Made by a program: the position numbers and the translations under genes. The notes beneath the pieces are model-generated. The model made no database searches and was not told the DNA's origin. It worked only from the letters and a program-made list of their open reading frames with translations. This document shows, one piece after another, positions 6,899 to 14,474 of a DNA stretch of 64,000 nucleotides. How positions within the stretch are numbered: the first letter of the stretch is position 1; each line of letters begins with the position of its first letter. The stretch comes from Solihabitans fulvus (GTDB lineage Bacteria > Actinomycetota > Actinomycetes > Mycobacteriales > Pseudonocardiaceae): the NCBI RefSeq assembly GCF_008386585.1, contig NZ_VUOB01000041.1:60250-124249 (forward strand), given 5' to 3'.

Positions 6899-7987
6899 AT
6901 GCAGCATTCGCATGCTGCCGCGAGCATCGCGGCGCCACCCACCGGAGCCTGGACTCCCGCCGAACGCCGCCGGTTAGCCGGCATCTTCGGCGTCATCGTG
7001 CTCCTGCACGTCATGGGCATCGCGCTCTACCTGCTGTACTCCGGCAACGCGGCGGCGGCCAGCGGCCTCGCCGGAGCCGGCACCCTGGCCTACGTCCTCG
7101 GCATGCGGCACGCGTTCGACGCCGACCACATCGCCGCGATCGACGACACCACCAGGCTGATGCTGCTGCGCGGCCGCCGCCCGCTCGGCGTCGGCTTCTT
7201 CTTCGCCATGGGGCATTCCACGGTCGTGCTGGTGCTCGCGCTCGTGGTGGCGCTGGCCGCTGGCTCGATCGGCGCGTCCGACGTCGCCGGCGTGCAGGAG
7301 GTCGGCGGCACCATCGCGCTGGTCGTCGCCGTGGTGTTCCTGCTGATCGTGGCGACCCTCAACGGCGCGGTGCTGCGCACCCTGCTGCGGCTGTGGCGGC
7401 GGGTCCGGCACGGCGAGCTGGCCGAGGCCGACGTTGAGCGGGCGCTGACCGACCGTGGCCTGCTCAACCGGCTGCTCGGCGGCCGGCTGCGCAGCCTGAT
7501 CCGCTCCTCGTGGCACATGTACCCGGTCGGCCTGCTGATGGGCCTCGGCCTGGAGACCGCCTCCGAGGTGACCCTGCTCGGGCTGACCGCGTCGACGGCG
7601 TCGGGCGGGCACCTGCCGCTGCTCGGGGTGCTGAGCCTGCCGCTGCTGTTCGCCGCCGGCATGAGCGCCTTCGACACGGCGGACTCGCTGGTGATGACCC
7701 GCGTGTACTCGTGGTCCTACCGCAACCCGGTGCGGACCCTGTTCTACAACACCGCGACGACCGCCATCACCGTGCTGATCGCCGTGTTCGTCTCGGCCGT
7801 CTACCTCGCGCAGGTGCTCTCGGAGCGGCTCGGCGTGACGTGGCTGAGCGGACTCGGCGGCCTGTCCGAGCAGTTCGAGTGGTTCGGCTACGGCATCGCC
7901 GGGGTGTTCGTGCTGACCTGGGGCAGCGCGCTGCTGTGGTGGAAACTCGGCGGCTTCGACCGGAAGTACGGGAGCGCGACCGCGTGA
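6899..7987 (+). CDS. NiCoT-family nickel/cobalt transporter
   Basis: Integral membrane protein of 362 residues with about eight helices. ATG 6899 follows AGGAGG. The metal signature of the family is present as RHAFDADHIAAIDDTTR in helix 2 and FFAMGHSTVV in helix 3. The third signature reads GLGLETASEVTLL where GLGFDTATE is usual. NiCoT permeases take up Ni or Co with high affinity. The cobalamin riboswitch directly upstream and cobH directly downstream (GTGA overlap) argue for cobalt delivered to corrin synthesis. A His-containing N-terminus (MQHSHAAA) may help metal capture. Confidence 0.92.
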   Translation: MQHSHAAASIAAPPTGAWTPAERRRLAGIFGVIVLLHVMGIALYLLYSGNAAAASGLAGAGTLAYVLGMRHAFDADHIAAIDDTTRLMLLRGRRPLGVGFFFAMGHSTVVLVLALVVALAAGSIGASDVAGVQEVGGTIALVVAVVFLLIVATLNGAVLRTLLRLWRRVRHGELAEADVERALTDRGLLNRLLGGRLRSLIRSSWHMYPVGLLMGLGLETASEVTLLGLTASTASGGHLPLLGVLSLPLLFAAGMSAFDTADSLVMTRVYSWSYRNPVRTLFYNTATTAITVLIAVFVSAVYLAQVLSERLGVTWLSGLGGLSEQFEWFGYGIAGVFVLTWGSALLWWKLGGFDRKYGSATA

Positions 7988-8592
7988 GGAAGTCCGTCCA
8001 TCCCATCGAGATCGAGTCCTACCGCATCCTGCGGTCGCGGGTCGACACCGCGCATCTGCCGCCGCTGACCAGGGCCGTGGTGGAGCGGATCGTGCACACC
8101 ACGGCCGATCCGACGTGGGTCGGCGACGTCGTGGCGGACGAGCAAGCGCTTGCTTCTGGCAGGAGGGCGCTGCTGGACGACGCGCCGCTCGTGGTCGACG
8201 TCCGGATGCTCGCCGCCGGTGTCACGGCCAGGGACGCGGTGATCGGGCTCGACCTGCCCGGCGTGGCCGACCTGGCCGCCGCCGACGGCCTGACCCGCTC
8301 GGCGGCCGGCATCCGCCTGGCCGCGCAGCGGTTTCCCGACGGCGCGGTGTGGGCGATCGGCAACGCGCCGACGGCGCTGGTCGAGCTGGTCCGCCTCGCC
8401 GAGGCCGACCTGCTGCGGCCCGCGCTGGTGATCGGCGTCCCGGTCGGCTTCGTCGGCGCGACCGAGTCCAAGGCGCTGCTGCGCCGCAGCGGCCTGCCGG
8501 CCCTGTCCAGCACCACCGAACGCGGCGGCGCGGCGATCGCCGCCGCCGCGACCAACGCCCTGCTCTACTTCACCGAGGAGAACCCGTCGTGA
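7984..8592 (+). CDS. cobH: Precorrin-8X methylmutase
   Basis: Enzyme of 202 residues that moves the C-11 methyl group to C-12 in precorrin-8X, giving hydrogenobyrinate (cobyrinate in the cobalt-early route). The start GTG overlaps the TGA of the transporter gene. Conserved parts are the N-terminal HPIEIESYRILRSR, VERIVHTTADP with the catalytic His, and the C-terminal GVPVGFVGATESK. Length fits the family (about 200-210). It is the only late corrin-ring enzyme visible in the window, so the rest of the cob pathway must be elsewhere. Confidence 0.93.
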   Translation: MRKSVHPIEIESYRILRSRVDTAHLPPLTRAVVERIVHTTADPTWVGDVVADEQALASGRRALLDDAPLVVDVRMLAAGVTARDAVIGLDLPGVADLAAADGLTRSAAGIRLAAQRFPDGAVWAIGNAPTALVELVRLAEADLLRPALVIGVPVGFVGATESKALLRRSGLPALSSTTERGGAAIAAAATNALLYFTEENPS

Positions 8593-9554
8593 CCAAGCCG
8601 GATCCGCTGTTGCTCGTGGGCCACGGCACCGTCGACGAGGAGGGCGTGCGGCAGTTCCACGCGTTCGTCGAACGGATGCGCGCCAAGCTCGCCCCGGCAG
8701 GGGTGGACGTCGAGGGCGGTTTCATCGAGCTGTCCGCGCCCGCCGTGACCGAGGCGTGGAGCGATCTCGTCGAGCGCGGCCACACCAGGATGGCCGCCGT
8801 GCCGCTGGTGCTGGTCGCCGCGGGGCACGGCAAGGGCGACATCCCGGCCGCGCTGGAGCGCGAGGTGCGCCGCACCCCCGGCACCGGCTACCGCTTCGGC
8901 CGCCCGCTCGGCCCGCACCCGGTGCTGCTCGACCTGCTGGCCGAGCGCGTCGAGGCCGTCGCCGACCGGGACAGCTGGGCCGACACGGCGGTGCTGCTGG
9001 TCGGCAGGGGCTCCACCGACCCGGACGCCAACGCCGAGGTCTGCAAGGTGGCCAGGCTGTTGCAGGAGACGCGCGGGTTCGCCTTCGTGGAGCCCGCGTT
9101 CGTGTCGCTGGCCCGGCCGAGCGTGCCCGAGGGGCTGGAGCGGGTCCGCAGGCTCGGCGCGCGCCGGGTGGTCGTCGCGCCGTACTTCCTGTTCGACGGC
9201 GTGCTGCCGCAGCGAGTGGTCGAGCAGTCCGTCCAGTTCGGACAGGCCACGACCGAGCTGGACGTGCTCGTCGCGGGCTACCTCGGCGACTGCGACGCGC
9301 TGGCGGACCTGGTGGTCGAGCGCTACCACGAGACGCTGCACGGTGACATCAGGATGAACTGCGACACCTGCGCCTACCGCGTGCTGTTGCCCGGCTTCGA
9401 GGACAAACTGGGCGCTCCGCAGACACCGCACCACCACCCAGATGATCCTTCGGGCGGCAATCCGGACGACCCTTCGGGTGGCAATGGTCACGGACACGGC
9501 CACGGGCATGGACACGGCCACTCCCACGTGGATGCTTCTACGCATGCACGCTGA
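8589..9554 (+). CDS. cbiX: CbiX-type sirohydrochlorin cobaltochelatase with His-rich tail
   Basis: Protein of 321 residues, GTG start overlapping the cobH stop. It has two repeated chelatase halves: the first opens LLLVGHGTVDEEG and has VLVAAGHGKGD, the second starts near residue 135 (LLVGRGSTDPDANAEV). This is the long CbiX form that puts Co into sirohydrochlorin. A Cys pair (MNCDTCAYRVLLPGFEDKLG) follows. The C-terminus has two PDDPSGGN repeats and then a run of Gly-His ending GHSHVDASTHAR. The tail resembles metal-storage tails of nickel and cobalt chaperones and probably holds cobalt or nickel. Its last 11 bases overlap the next gene. Confidence 0.92.
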   Translation: MTKPDPLLLVGHGTVDEEGVRQFHAFVERMRAKLAPAGVDVEGGFIELSAPAVTEAWSDLVERGHTRMAAVPLVLVAAGHGKGDIPAALEREVRRTPGTGYRFGRPLGPHPVLLDLLAERVEAVADRDSWADTAVLLVGRGSTDPDANAEVCKVARLLQETRGFAFVEPAFVSLARPSVPEGLERVRRLGARRVVVAPYFLFDGVLPQRVVEQSVQFGQATTELDVLVAGYLGDCDALADLVVERYHETLHGDIRMNCDTCAYRVLLPGFEDKLGAPQTPHHHPDDPSGGNPDDPSGGNGHGHGHGHGHGHSHVDASTHAR

Positions 9555-10782
9555 GCAGCACTACCTCGCCGGCCTTGACCTCGCCGGGCGGCGCGTCGTC
9601 GTGGTCGGCGGTGGCACGGTCGCGCAGCGGCGGCTGGCCCGCCTGGTCGCGGCGGGCGCGGCCGTCGAGGTGGTCGCCCCCGAGGTGACCCCGGCCGTGC
9701 AGGGCATGGCCGACGGCGGCGAGCTGGTCTGGCACCAGCGGGGCTACACCGACGGCGACCTCGGCGGGGCCTGGTACGCGGTGGCCTGCGCCTCGGACCC
9801 GTCGGTGAACGCGCTGGTCGGCGCGGAGGCCGAGCGGCGCAGGGTGTTCTGCGTGCGGGCCGACGCGGCCACCGAGGGCAGCGCGGTGACCCCGGCCGTC
9901 GGCGAGCACGACGGGCTGCTGGTCGGCGTGCTCTCCGGCGGGCAGCCCAGGCGTTCGGCGCGGGTCCGCGACGGCCTGCTCGACGCGCTGCGCGAGGGCA
10001 CGGTCGCCGAGCACCTTGAGCGGCCGGACGGACCGCTGCCCGGCGTCGCGCTGGTCGGCGGCGGGCCGGGCGACCCCGACCTGATCACCGTGCGCGGCAG
10101 GCGGCTGCTGGCCAGGGCGGACGTCGTCGTGGTCGACCGGCTCGCGCCGAGGGAGCTGCTGGACGAGCTGCCGCCCCAGGTGCAGGTGGTGGACGCGGCG
10201 AAGATCCCGTACGGGCGCGCGGCCAGCCAGGAGGTCATCAACGCGACGCTGATCGAGCACGCGCTGGCCGGCCGGTTCGTGGTCCGGCTCAAGGGCGGCG
10301 ACCCGTACGTGTTCGGGCGGGGGTTCGAGGAGCTGATCGCCTGCGCGGAGGCCGGCGTGCCGGTCACCGTGGTGCCCGGGGTGACCAGCGCGTTCGCCGT
10401 GCCGGCCCTGGCCGACGTGCCGGTGACGCACCGGGGCGTTGCGCACGAGGTCGTGGTGGTGTCCGGGCACGTCGGCCCCGACGACGAGCGTTCGCTGGTG
10501 GACTGGCCGGCGCTCGGCCGGCTGCGCGGCACGCTGGTGCTGCTGATGGCGGTGGAGCGGGCCGGCGCGTTCGCCGACGCGCTGGTCCGGCACGGCAGGC
10601 CGTCGGACACCCCGGTCACGGTGGTGCAGGAGGGCAGCATGCGGACCCAGCGGGTGCTGCGGACAACCCTGGATCGGGTGGCCGCCGACGTGCTGGCCGA
10701 GGGCATCCGCCCGCCGGCGATCATCGTGGTCGGCCCGGTCGCAGGCCTGGCCGCGACGCTGCCCACGAACAGCGCCACCTGA
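9544..10782 (+). CDS. cysG: CysG-like fusion: precorrin-2 dehydrogenase plus uroporphyrinogen-III methyltransferase
   Basis: Fusion of 412 residues. The N-terminal ~150 residues form a Rossmann NAD domain (VVVVGGGTVAQRRLARLV), as in Met8/CysG precorrin-2 dehydrogenase. From about residue 165 a complete SUMT methyltransferase follows (VALVGGGPGDPDLITVRG, VVRLKGGDPYVFGRG). Together they turn uroporphyrinogen III into precorrin-2 and sirohydrochlorin, the substrate of the CbiX chelatase encoded just upstream. ATG 9544 is chosen; an ATG four codons earlier is in the same frame. This is the last gene of the riboswitch-led unit. It may serve both siroheme and B12. Confidence 0.92.
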   Translation: MHAEQHYLAGLDLAGRRVVVVGGGTVAQRRLARLVAAGAAVEVVAPEVTPAVQGMADGGELVWHQRGYTDGDLGGAWYAVACASDPSVNALVGAEAERRRVFCVRADAATEGSAVTPAVGEHDGLLVGVLSGGQPRRSARVRDGLLDALREGTVAEHLERPDGPLPGVALVGGGPGDPDLITVRGRRLLARADVVVVDRLAPRELLDELPPQVQVVDAAKIPYGRAASQEVINATLIEHALAGRFVVRLKGGDPYVFGRGFEELIACAEAGVPVTVVPGVTSAFAVPALADVPVTHRGVAHEVVVVSGHVGPDDERSLVDWPALGRLRGTLVLLMAVERAGAFADALVRHGRPSDTPVTVVQEGSMRTQRVLRTTLDRVAADVLAEGIRPPAIIVVGPVAGLAATLPTNSAT

Positions 10783-10945
10783 ACGGACGCAGCCGACACA
10801 CGATGGGGTCGAATGCTGGGACGCGTGTGGGTTAGCGGCCGCGCTGTGTCCTGCTAAAGAGAGCTTGCTGGGAACGTCGGGGCGTCGTACTACTGGGATA
10901 CACCGCGCATCCTTCATCGTGCAGGCAGGCGTATCGGAGGCTCCA

Positions 10946-11707
10946 ATGATATCCCGACGACTCACGCTGTTCGCGTTCGCTCTGGTGCTGTGTCTGGCCG
11001 GCTCGGTGCAGGTTCCGGCGCATTCCTCGGTTTCCGGTGCACCGCCGGCCGGCGGTGCACCGGAAACGCACCTGCTCGGCGGCGCGCACCGAGCTCAGGC
11101 GGAACTCACTTGGTCTGGCTACGTGTCCAGGAAGCAACCGGCTGGCACCTATACGGTGGTGTCGGCGAAATGGACGCAGCCGTCCGTGACCTGCAAGCCG
11201 GGCGAGAACTCACAGTCGTCCTTCTGGGTCGGCCTTGCGGGCGACAACCTCGTGCAGACCGGGATCGACGCGAACTGCGAGAACGGCGTCCCGAGGTACT
11301 CCGCGTGGTGGGAGATCAACCCCCAGGCCGGTCCCGATTACTATTCGTCGCCGGTGCGGGCAGGTGACCGGTTCGTGGCATCGGTTACTGCGAACACCGA
11401 CGGTTTCTACACGATGACAATCAGGAACATCAGCCGGAACTGGCTTGCGAAGAAAAAGCTGAGGAGCAATTCGCCGTCCGGCACCCAGGCGGCCGTCATT
11501 GTTGAGCAGCAGGGCGACAACTACGGTCCGCTGGCCAGGTTCGGCGCCGTCACTTTCACCGGGGCGAGCGCGAACCAGGACAAGTTCAGCCTGACCAAGC
11601 CGTACGCGATCGACATGACGACGGAGAACGGGGAGCAGTTGCGGGCCAGGACCTCAGGGCTCGACAAGTCGAACGAGAGCTTCACGGTGACGTGGTTGCG
11701 GCACTGA
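10946..11707 (+). CDS. Secreted G1-family (glutamic) peptidase
   Basis: Protein of 253 residues; ATG 10946 follows GGAGG. Residues 1-27 form a signal peptide, followed by a short propeptide-like stretch. The mature part carries the eqolisin pattern: AKWTQPSVTC, SSFWVGLAGDNLVQTGID with the catalytic Gln, and SAWWEINP with the catalytic Glu. G1 peptidases are acid proteases known mainly from fungi and also found in actinomycetes and archaea. The segment just after the signal peptide is encoded by a perfect 38-nt palindrome (11030-11067). It appears monocistronic. Confidence 0.85.
   Translation: MISRRLTLFAFALVLCLAGSVQVPAHSSVSGAPPAGGAPETHLLGGAHRAQAELTWSGYVSRKQPAGTYTVVSAKWTQPSVTCKPGENSQSSFWVGLAGDNLVQTGIDANCENGVPRYSAWWEINPQAGPDYYSSPVRAGDRFVASVTANTDGFYTMTIRNISRNWLAKKKLRSNSPSGTQAAVIVEQQGDNYGPLARFGAVTFTGASANQDKFSLTKPYAIDMTTENGEQLRARTSGLDKSNESFTVTWLRH
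11030..11067. repeat. Perfect 38-nt palindrome inside coding sequence
   Basis: The 19-base half GTTTCCGGTGCACCGCCGG is followed at once by its exact reverse complement, with no spacer. It encodes VSGAPPAGGAPET, just after the signal peptide of the G1 peptidase. In mRNA it would fold into a very stable hairpin about 85-120 bases into the gene; in DNA it could extrude as a cruciform. Confidence 0.9.
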
Positions 11708-11728
11708 CCGGTCCGGAGCGTCCCGCCA

Positions 11729-12169
11729 TCAGGACTCTCGCAGGACCAGGTCGGCGGGGTCGACCGGGTGGTCGCGCTCGCACACGGGCACCAGCCGGAC
11801 GGCCCCGCCGCAGCCGTCGTGCGTCGGCACGACGGGCGGGCCGTCGTCGGCCAGGTACCGGTCGCCCCAGGCCATCAGCGTCATCAGGATTGGCCACAGG
11901 TCCCGGCCCCGGTGGGTCAGCTCGTACTGGTAGCGCTGCCGGCTGCCGAAGTCCTGGTACGGCTCGCGGGTGAGCAGCCCGGCGTCGACCAGGCCGGCGA
12001 GCCGCTGGCTCAGCACGTTGCGCGCGACGCCGAGGTGGTCGCGGAGTTCGTCGAAGCGGCGCACGCCGTTGAACACGTCCCGCACGATCAGCAGCGACCA
12101 CCGCTCGCCGAGCACGCCGAGCGCGCGGGCGATGGAGCACCGGTCGTTGTCGATCACGACTCCCTGCAT
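11729..12169 (-). CDS. HxlR-family transcription regulator
   Basis: Winged-helix regulator of 146 residues. It starts MQGVVIDNDRCSIARALGVLGERWSLLIVRDVFNGVRRFDEL, a textbook HxlR opening in which the N-terminal Cys often senses thiol or electrophile stress. The wing and recognition helix follow (LGVARNVLSQRLAGLVDAGLL). A C-terminal extension of about 40 residues has two further Cys. It is divergent from the iron-sulfur protein gene at 12260, and the 90-base gap holds inverted repeats, so it probably controls both itself and that gene. Confidence 0.92.
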   Translation of the reverse strand: MQGVVIDNDRCSIARALGVLGERWSLLIVRDVFNGVRRFDELRDHLGVARNVLSQRLAGLVDAGLLTREPYQDFGSRQRYQYELTHRGRDLWPILMTLMAWGDRYLADDGPPVVPTHDGCGGAVRLVPVCERDHPVDPADLVLRES

Positions 12170-12184
12170 GCGCCCATCCTACTC

Positions 12185-12207
12185 CTGGGTTGTCAAAGCA
12201 AACCCAG
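12185..12207. promoter_or_regulatory. Probable HxlR operator
   Basis: CTGGGTT and AACCCAG are inverted repeats with a nine-base spacer in the divergent intergenic region. Another ACCCAG/CTGGGT-like half-site occurs about 20 bases further on, next to CTCATTTGAG. The position between two divergent genes fits a shared operator. Confidence 0.5.
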
Positions 12208-12259
12208 CTAGCTAGGTTCTCATTTGAGACCCAGTAGGTTCGGTGCACCAGGAGTTCCC

Positions 12260-13354
12260 GTGAACCTTGACGACCACCCCACCGTGCGCAAGATCCGGCA
12301 GCGGCCGCCGGAGCCGCCCTCCCCGGTGGTGACCGCGTCCTGGCTGCGGGACCTCGCCGAGCGGGCCGGTGCCGACGACGTCGGCTTCGTGTCGATCGAG
12401 ACGCCCGACCTGGCCGGCGAACTGGACCACGCCCGCGCCGCGCTGCCCAGCGCCCGCAGCTACGTCGCCTTCTGCGTCAGGATGAACCGCGACAACGTGC
12501 GCAGCCCCGCCCGCAGCGTCGCCAACACCGAGTTCCACCACGGGCTCGGCGACGCCGACGAGGTCGGCCACCGGCTGACCCGGCTGCTCCAGGACGCCGG
12601 CTACCACGCGATCAACCCCGCGGCCGCGTTCCCGCAGGAGATGGACCGCTTCCCCGGCCGGGGCTGGGTCATCTCGCACAAGCTGGTCGCCCAGGCCGCC
12701 GGGCTCGGCCGGATCGGCCTGCACCGCAACGTGATCCACCCGCGCTTCGGCAACTTCATCCTGCTCGGCACGGTCGTCACCGACCTCGTCGTGGACGAGC
12801 CGACCGAACCAATCGACTACAACCCGTGCCTCAAGTGCAAGCTGTGCGTCGCGGCCTGCCCGGTCGGCGCGATCAGCAAGGACGGCGGCTTCGACTTCCA
12901 GGCCTGCCTCACGCACAACTACCGCGAGTTCATGGGCGGCTTCACCGACTGGGTGGAGACCGTGGCCGACAGCGCCGACGGGGCGGACTACCGCGAGCGG
13001 GTCAGCGACGCCGAGACCGTGTCGATGTGGCAGAGCCTCGCGTTCAAGCCCAACTACAAGGCGGCCTACTGCATGGCCGCGTGCCCGGCCGGCGAGGACG
13101 TCATCGCGCCGTTCCTCGCCGACCGGAAGGGGTTCCTCAACGAGGTGGTGAAACCGTTGCAGGACAAGGAGGAACAGGTCTACGTGCTCCCCGGCTCGGT
13201 GGCCGAGGAGCACGTGACGAGGCGGTTCCCGCACAAGACCGTCCGCAGGGTGTCCAACGGACTGCCCGACGAGGTCAACGAGCGGCTGCGGCAGCTCGCG
13301 CCTGCACCGCCTCGCCGGTCGGCAGCGGCGCGGCCGGCCGACGGCGACCGGTGA
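12260..13354 (+). CDS. QueG-like 4Fe-4S iron-sulfur protein
   Basis: Protein of 364 residues from GTG 12260 after AGGAG. The central ferredoxin motif CLKCKLCVAACPVG (CxxCxxCxxxCP) and a later CMAACPAGED pattern suggest two 4Fe-4S clusters, as in epoxyqueuosine reductase QueG and reductive-dehalogenase relatives. The N-terminal half (GADDVGFVSIETPDLAGELDHARAALPSARSYV) resembles the QueG catalytic region. True QueG acts on tRNA and binds cobalamin; I cannot tell whether this protein does. Control by a divergent HxlR regulator points to a redox or stress function instead. Its 3' end overlaps the convergent membrane-protein gene by 80 bases. Confidence 0.75.
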   Translation: MNLDDHPTVRKIRQRPPEPPSPVVTASWLRDLAERAGADDVGFVSIETPDLAGELDHARAALPSARSYVAFCVRMNRDNVRSPARSVANTEFHHGLGDADEVGHRLTRLLQDAGYHAINPAAAFPQEMDRFPGRGWVISHKLVAQAAGLGRIGLHRNVIHPRFGNFILLGTVVTDLVVDEPTEPIDYNPCLKCKLCVAACPVGAISKDGGFDFQACLTHNYREFMGGFTDWVETVADSADGADYRERVSDAETVSMWQSLAFKPNYKAAYCMAACPAGEDVIAPFLADRKGFLNEVVKPLQDKEEQVYVLPGSVAEEHVTRRFPHKTVRRVSNGLPDEVNERLRQLAPAPPRRSAAARPADGDR

Positions 13355-14276
13355 CCAGCACGGCGGTCGCGGCGAGCGCCGTCGCGGCGACCAGCCCGGT
13401 CGCGGCCAGCAGCGTCGTGCCGTCCGGGTGCACCAGCGACTGGCCGCGCAGCGCCTGCCAGGTCACCAGCGCCAGCAACCCGGCGTAGCCAGCGCCGGCG
13501 ACCCGCACCAGGCCGAGCCGGGTGCCCTCGGCGCGCAGCGCCGGCAGCCGGGTGGCCAGCAGGGCGAGCACCATCGCGAGCAGCGGGATCACCTGGAGGG
13601 AGTGCATGCCGAGGAAGTGCGGGATGCGCAGGTCGCCGCCGACCGTGCTCCAGTGCGTGATCGGCATGCCGGGCCCGCCGTCCGGCGCGCCGACGGTGTG
13701 CGCGCCGTGCAGGATCCCCGTGCCGGCCTTGTCCGCGGCGGCCTGCTCGGCGGAGATGTTGGCGGGCATCAGGAAACCGAGACCCATGCCCACGATCGTC
13801 AGCAGCAGGCCGAGCCGGATCGACGAGGTGATGGCGCGGTCGCCGCCGCGCTCGAACAGCATCAGCACGCCGAGCCCGATCATGGCCAACAGGGCCAACC
13901 CGACGGCGTCGGCGAACAGCGGCTGCATGAACTGGTTGAACGGGTCCGACTCGCTGTTGAAGTGGCTGTACCGGCCGCGCACGGTCTGGATCACGATGAA
14001 GCCGACGTCGAAGGTCATCGTCACGGCGGGCACCGTGCCGAGCCACCAGCCGGTGCGGCGGAACCGCTGCTGCCGCGACAGCAGCCAGGCGAGGGTGAGG
14101 CCGTACAGGGCCATCGCGACGCCGAACTTCAGCGGCTTCACCCAGATCGCCTCGCCGTCGAGCATGCGATCGTCGAAGAACAACCCGCCGACGGACACGA
14201 TGGCCACCGCCAGCATCCCGGCCACGAACAGCATCAGCGGCCGGTGCCACTGCAACGGACTGAGCGCCTTGTTCAT
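13275..14276 (-). CDS. Polytopic membrane protein, unknown function
   Basis: Protein of 333 residues with about eight hydrophobic helices. It has conserved-looking aromatic and charged turns (EAIWVKPLKFGVAMALY, and FNSESDPFNQFMQP between helices) and IPHFLGMHSLQVIPLL, where a His lies in a helix. I do not recognise the family; similar unnamed proteins occur in actinomycetes. A heme- or quinone-binding role could be imagined from the intramembrane His but is not supported. The last 80 bases overlap the end of the convergent iron-sulfur gene, so the Ala/Arg-rich C-terminus is encoded opposite that gene's tail. Confidence 0.75.
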   Translation of the reverse strand: MNKALSPLQWHRPLMLFVAGMLAVAIVSVGGLFFDDRMLDGEAIWVKPLKFGVAMALYGLTLAWLLSRQQRFRRTGWWLGTVPAVTMTFDVGFIVIQTVRGRYSHFNSESDPFNQFMQPLFADAVGLALLAMIGLGVLMLFERGGDRAITSSIRLGLLLTIVGMGLGFLMPANISAEQAAADKAGTGILHGAHTVGAPDGGPGMPITHWSTVGGDLRIPHFLGMHSLQVIPLLAMVLALLATRLPALRAEGTRLGLVRVAGAGYAGLLALVTWQALRGQSLVHPDGTTLLAATGLVAATALAATAVLVTGRRRPAAPLPTGEAVQARAAAAAR

Positions 14277-14414
14277 CTGAACCCCTTGTGCCGCAAAGCA
14301 ACGATCACGTGTGTGTGATCAATCCTGCGGCCGGGGCACTCGAGAAACCCTGGGGTCGTCACCCGAGTCGGGGGTAGGGCGCGCCCTACCTCCGAAAGTC
14401 CCGGACAAGCCGAA

Positions 14415-14454
14415 ACGGGGCGCCCAGGACGCGATTGCGTCCCGAACGCCCCGT
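14415..14454 (-). terminator. Terminator after DEAD-box helicase gene
   Basis: ACGGGGCG and CGCCCCGT, with inner GGACGC and GCGTCC arms, form an interrupted hairpin about 20 bases beyond the helicase stop codon. There is no T tract. Confidence 0.65.
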
Positions 14455-14474
14455 CTCGATGGGGATGGGAGAGA

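Noticed and set aside
9430..9540. Gly-His and PDDPSGGN repeats considered as a DNA satellite
   Set aside because: They lie in frame at the end of the CbiX protein and make sense as a metal-binding tail.
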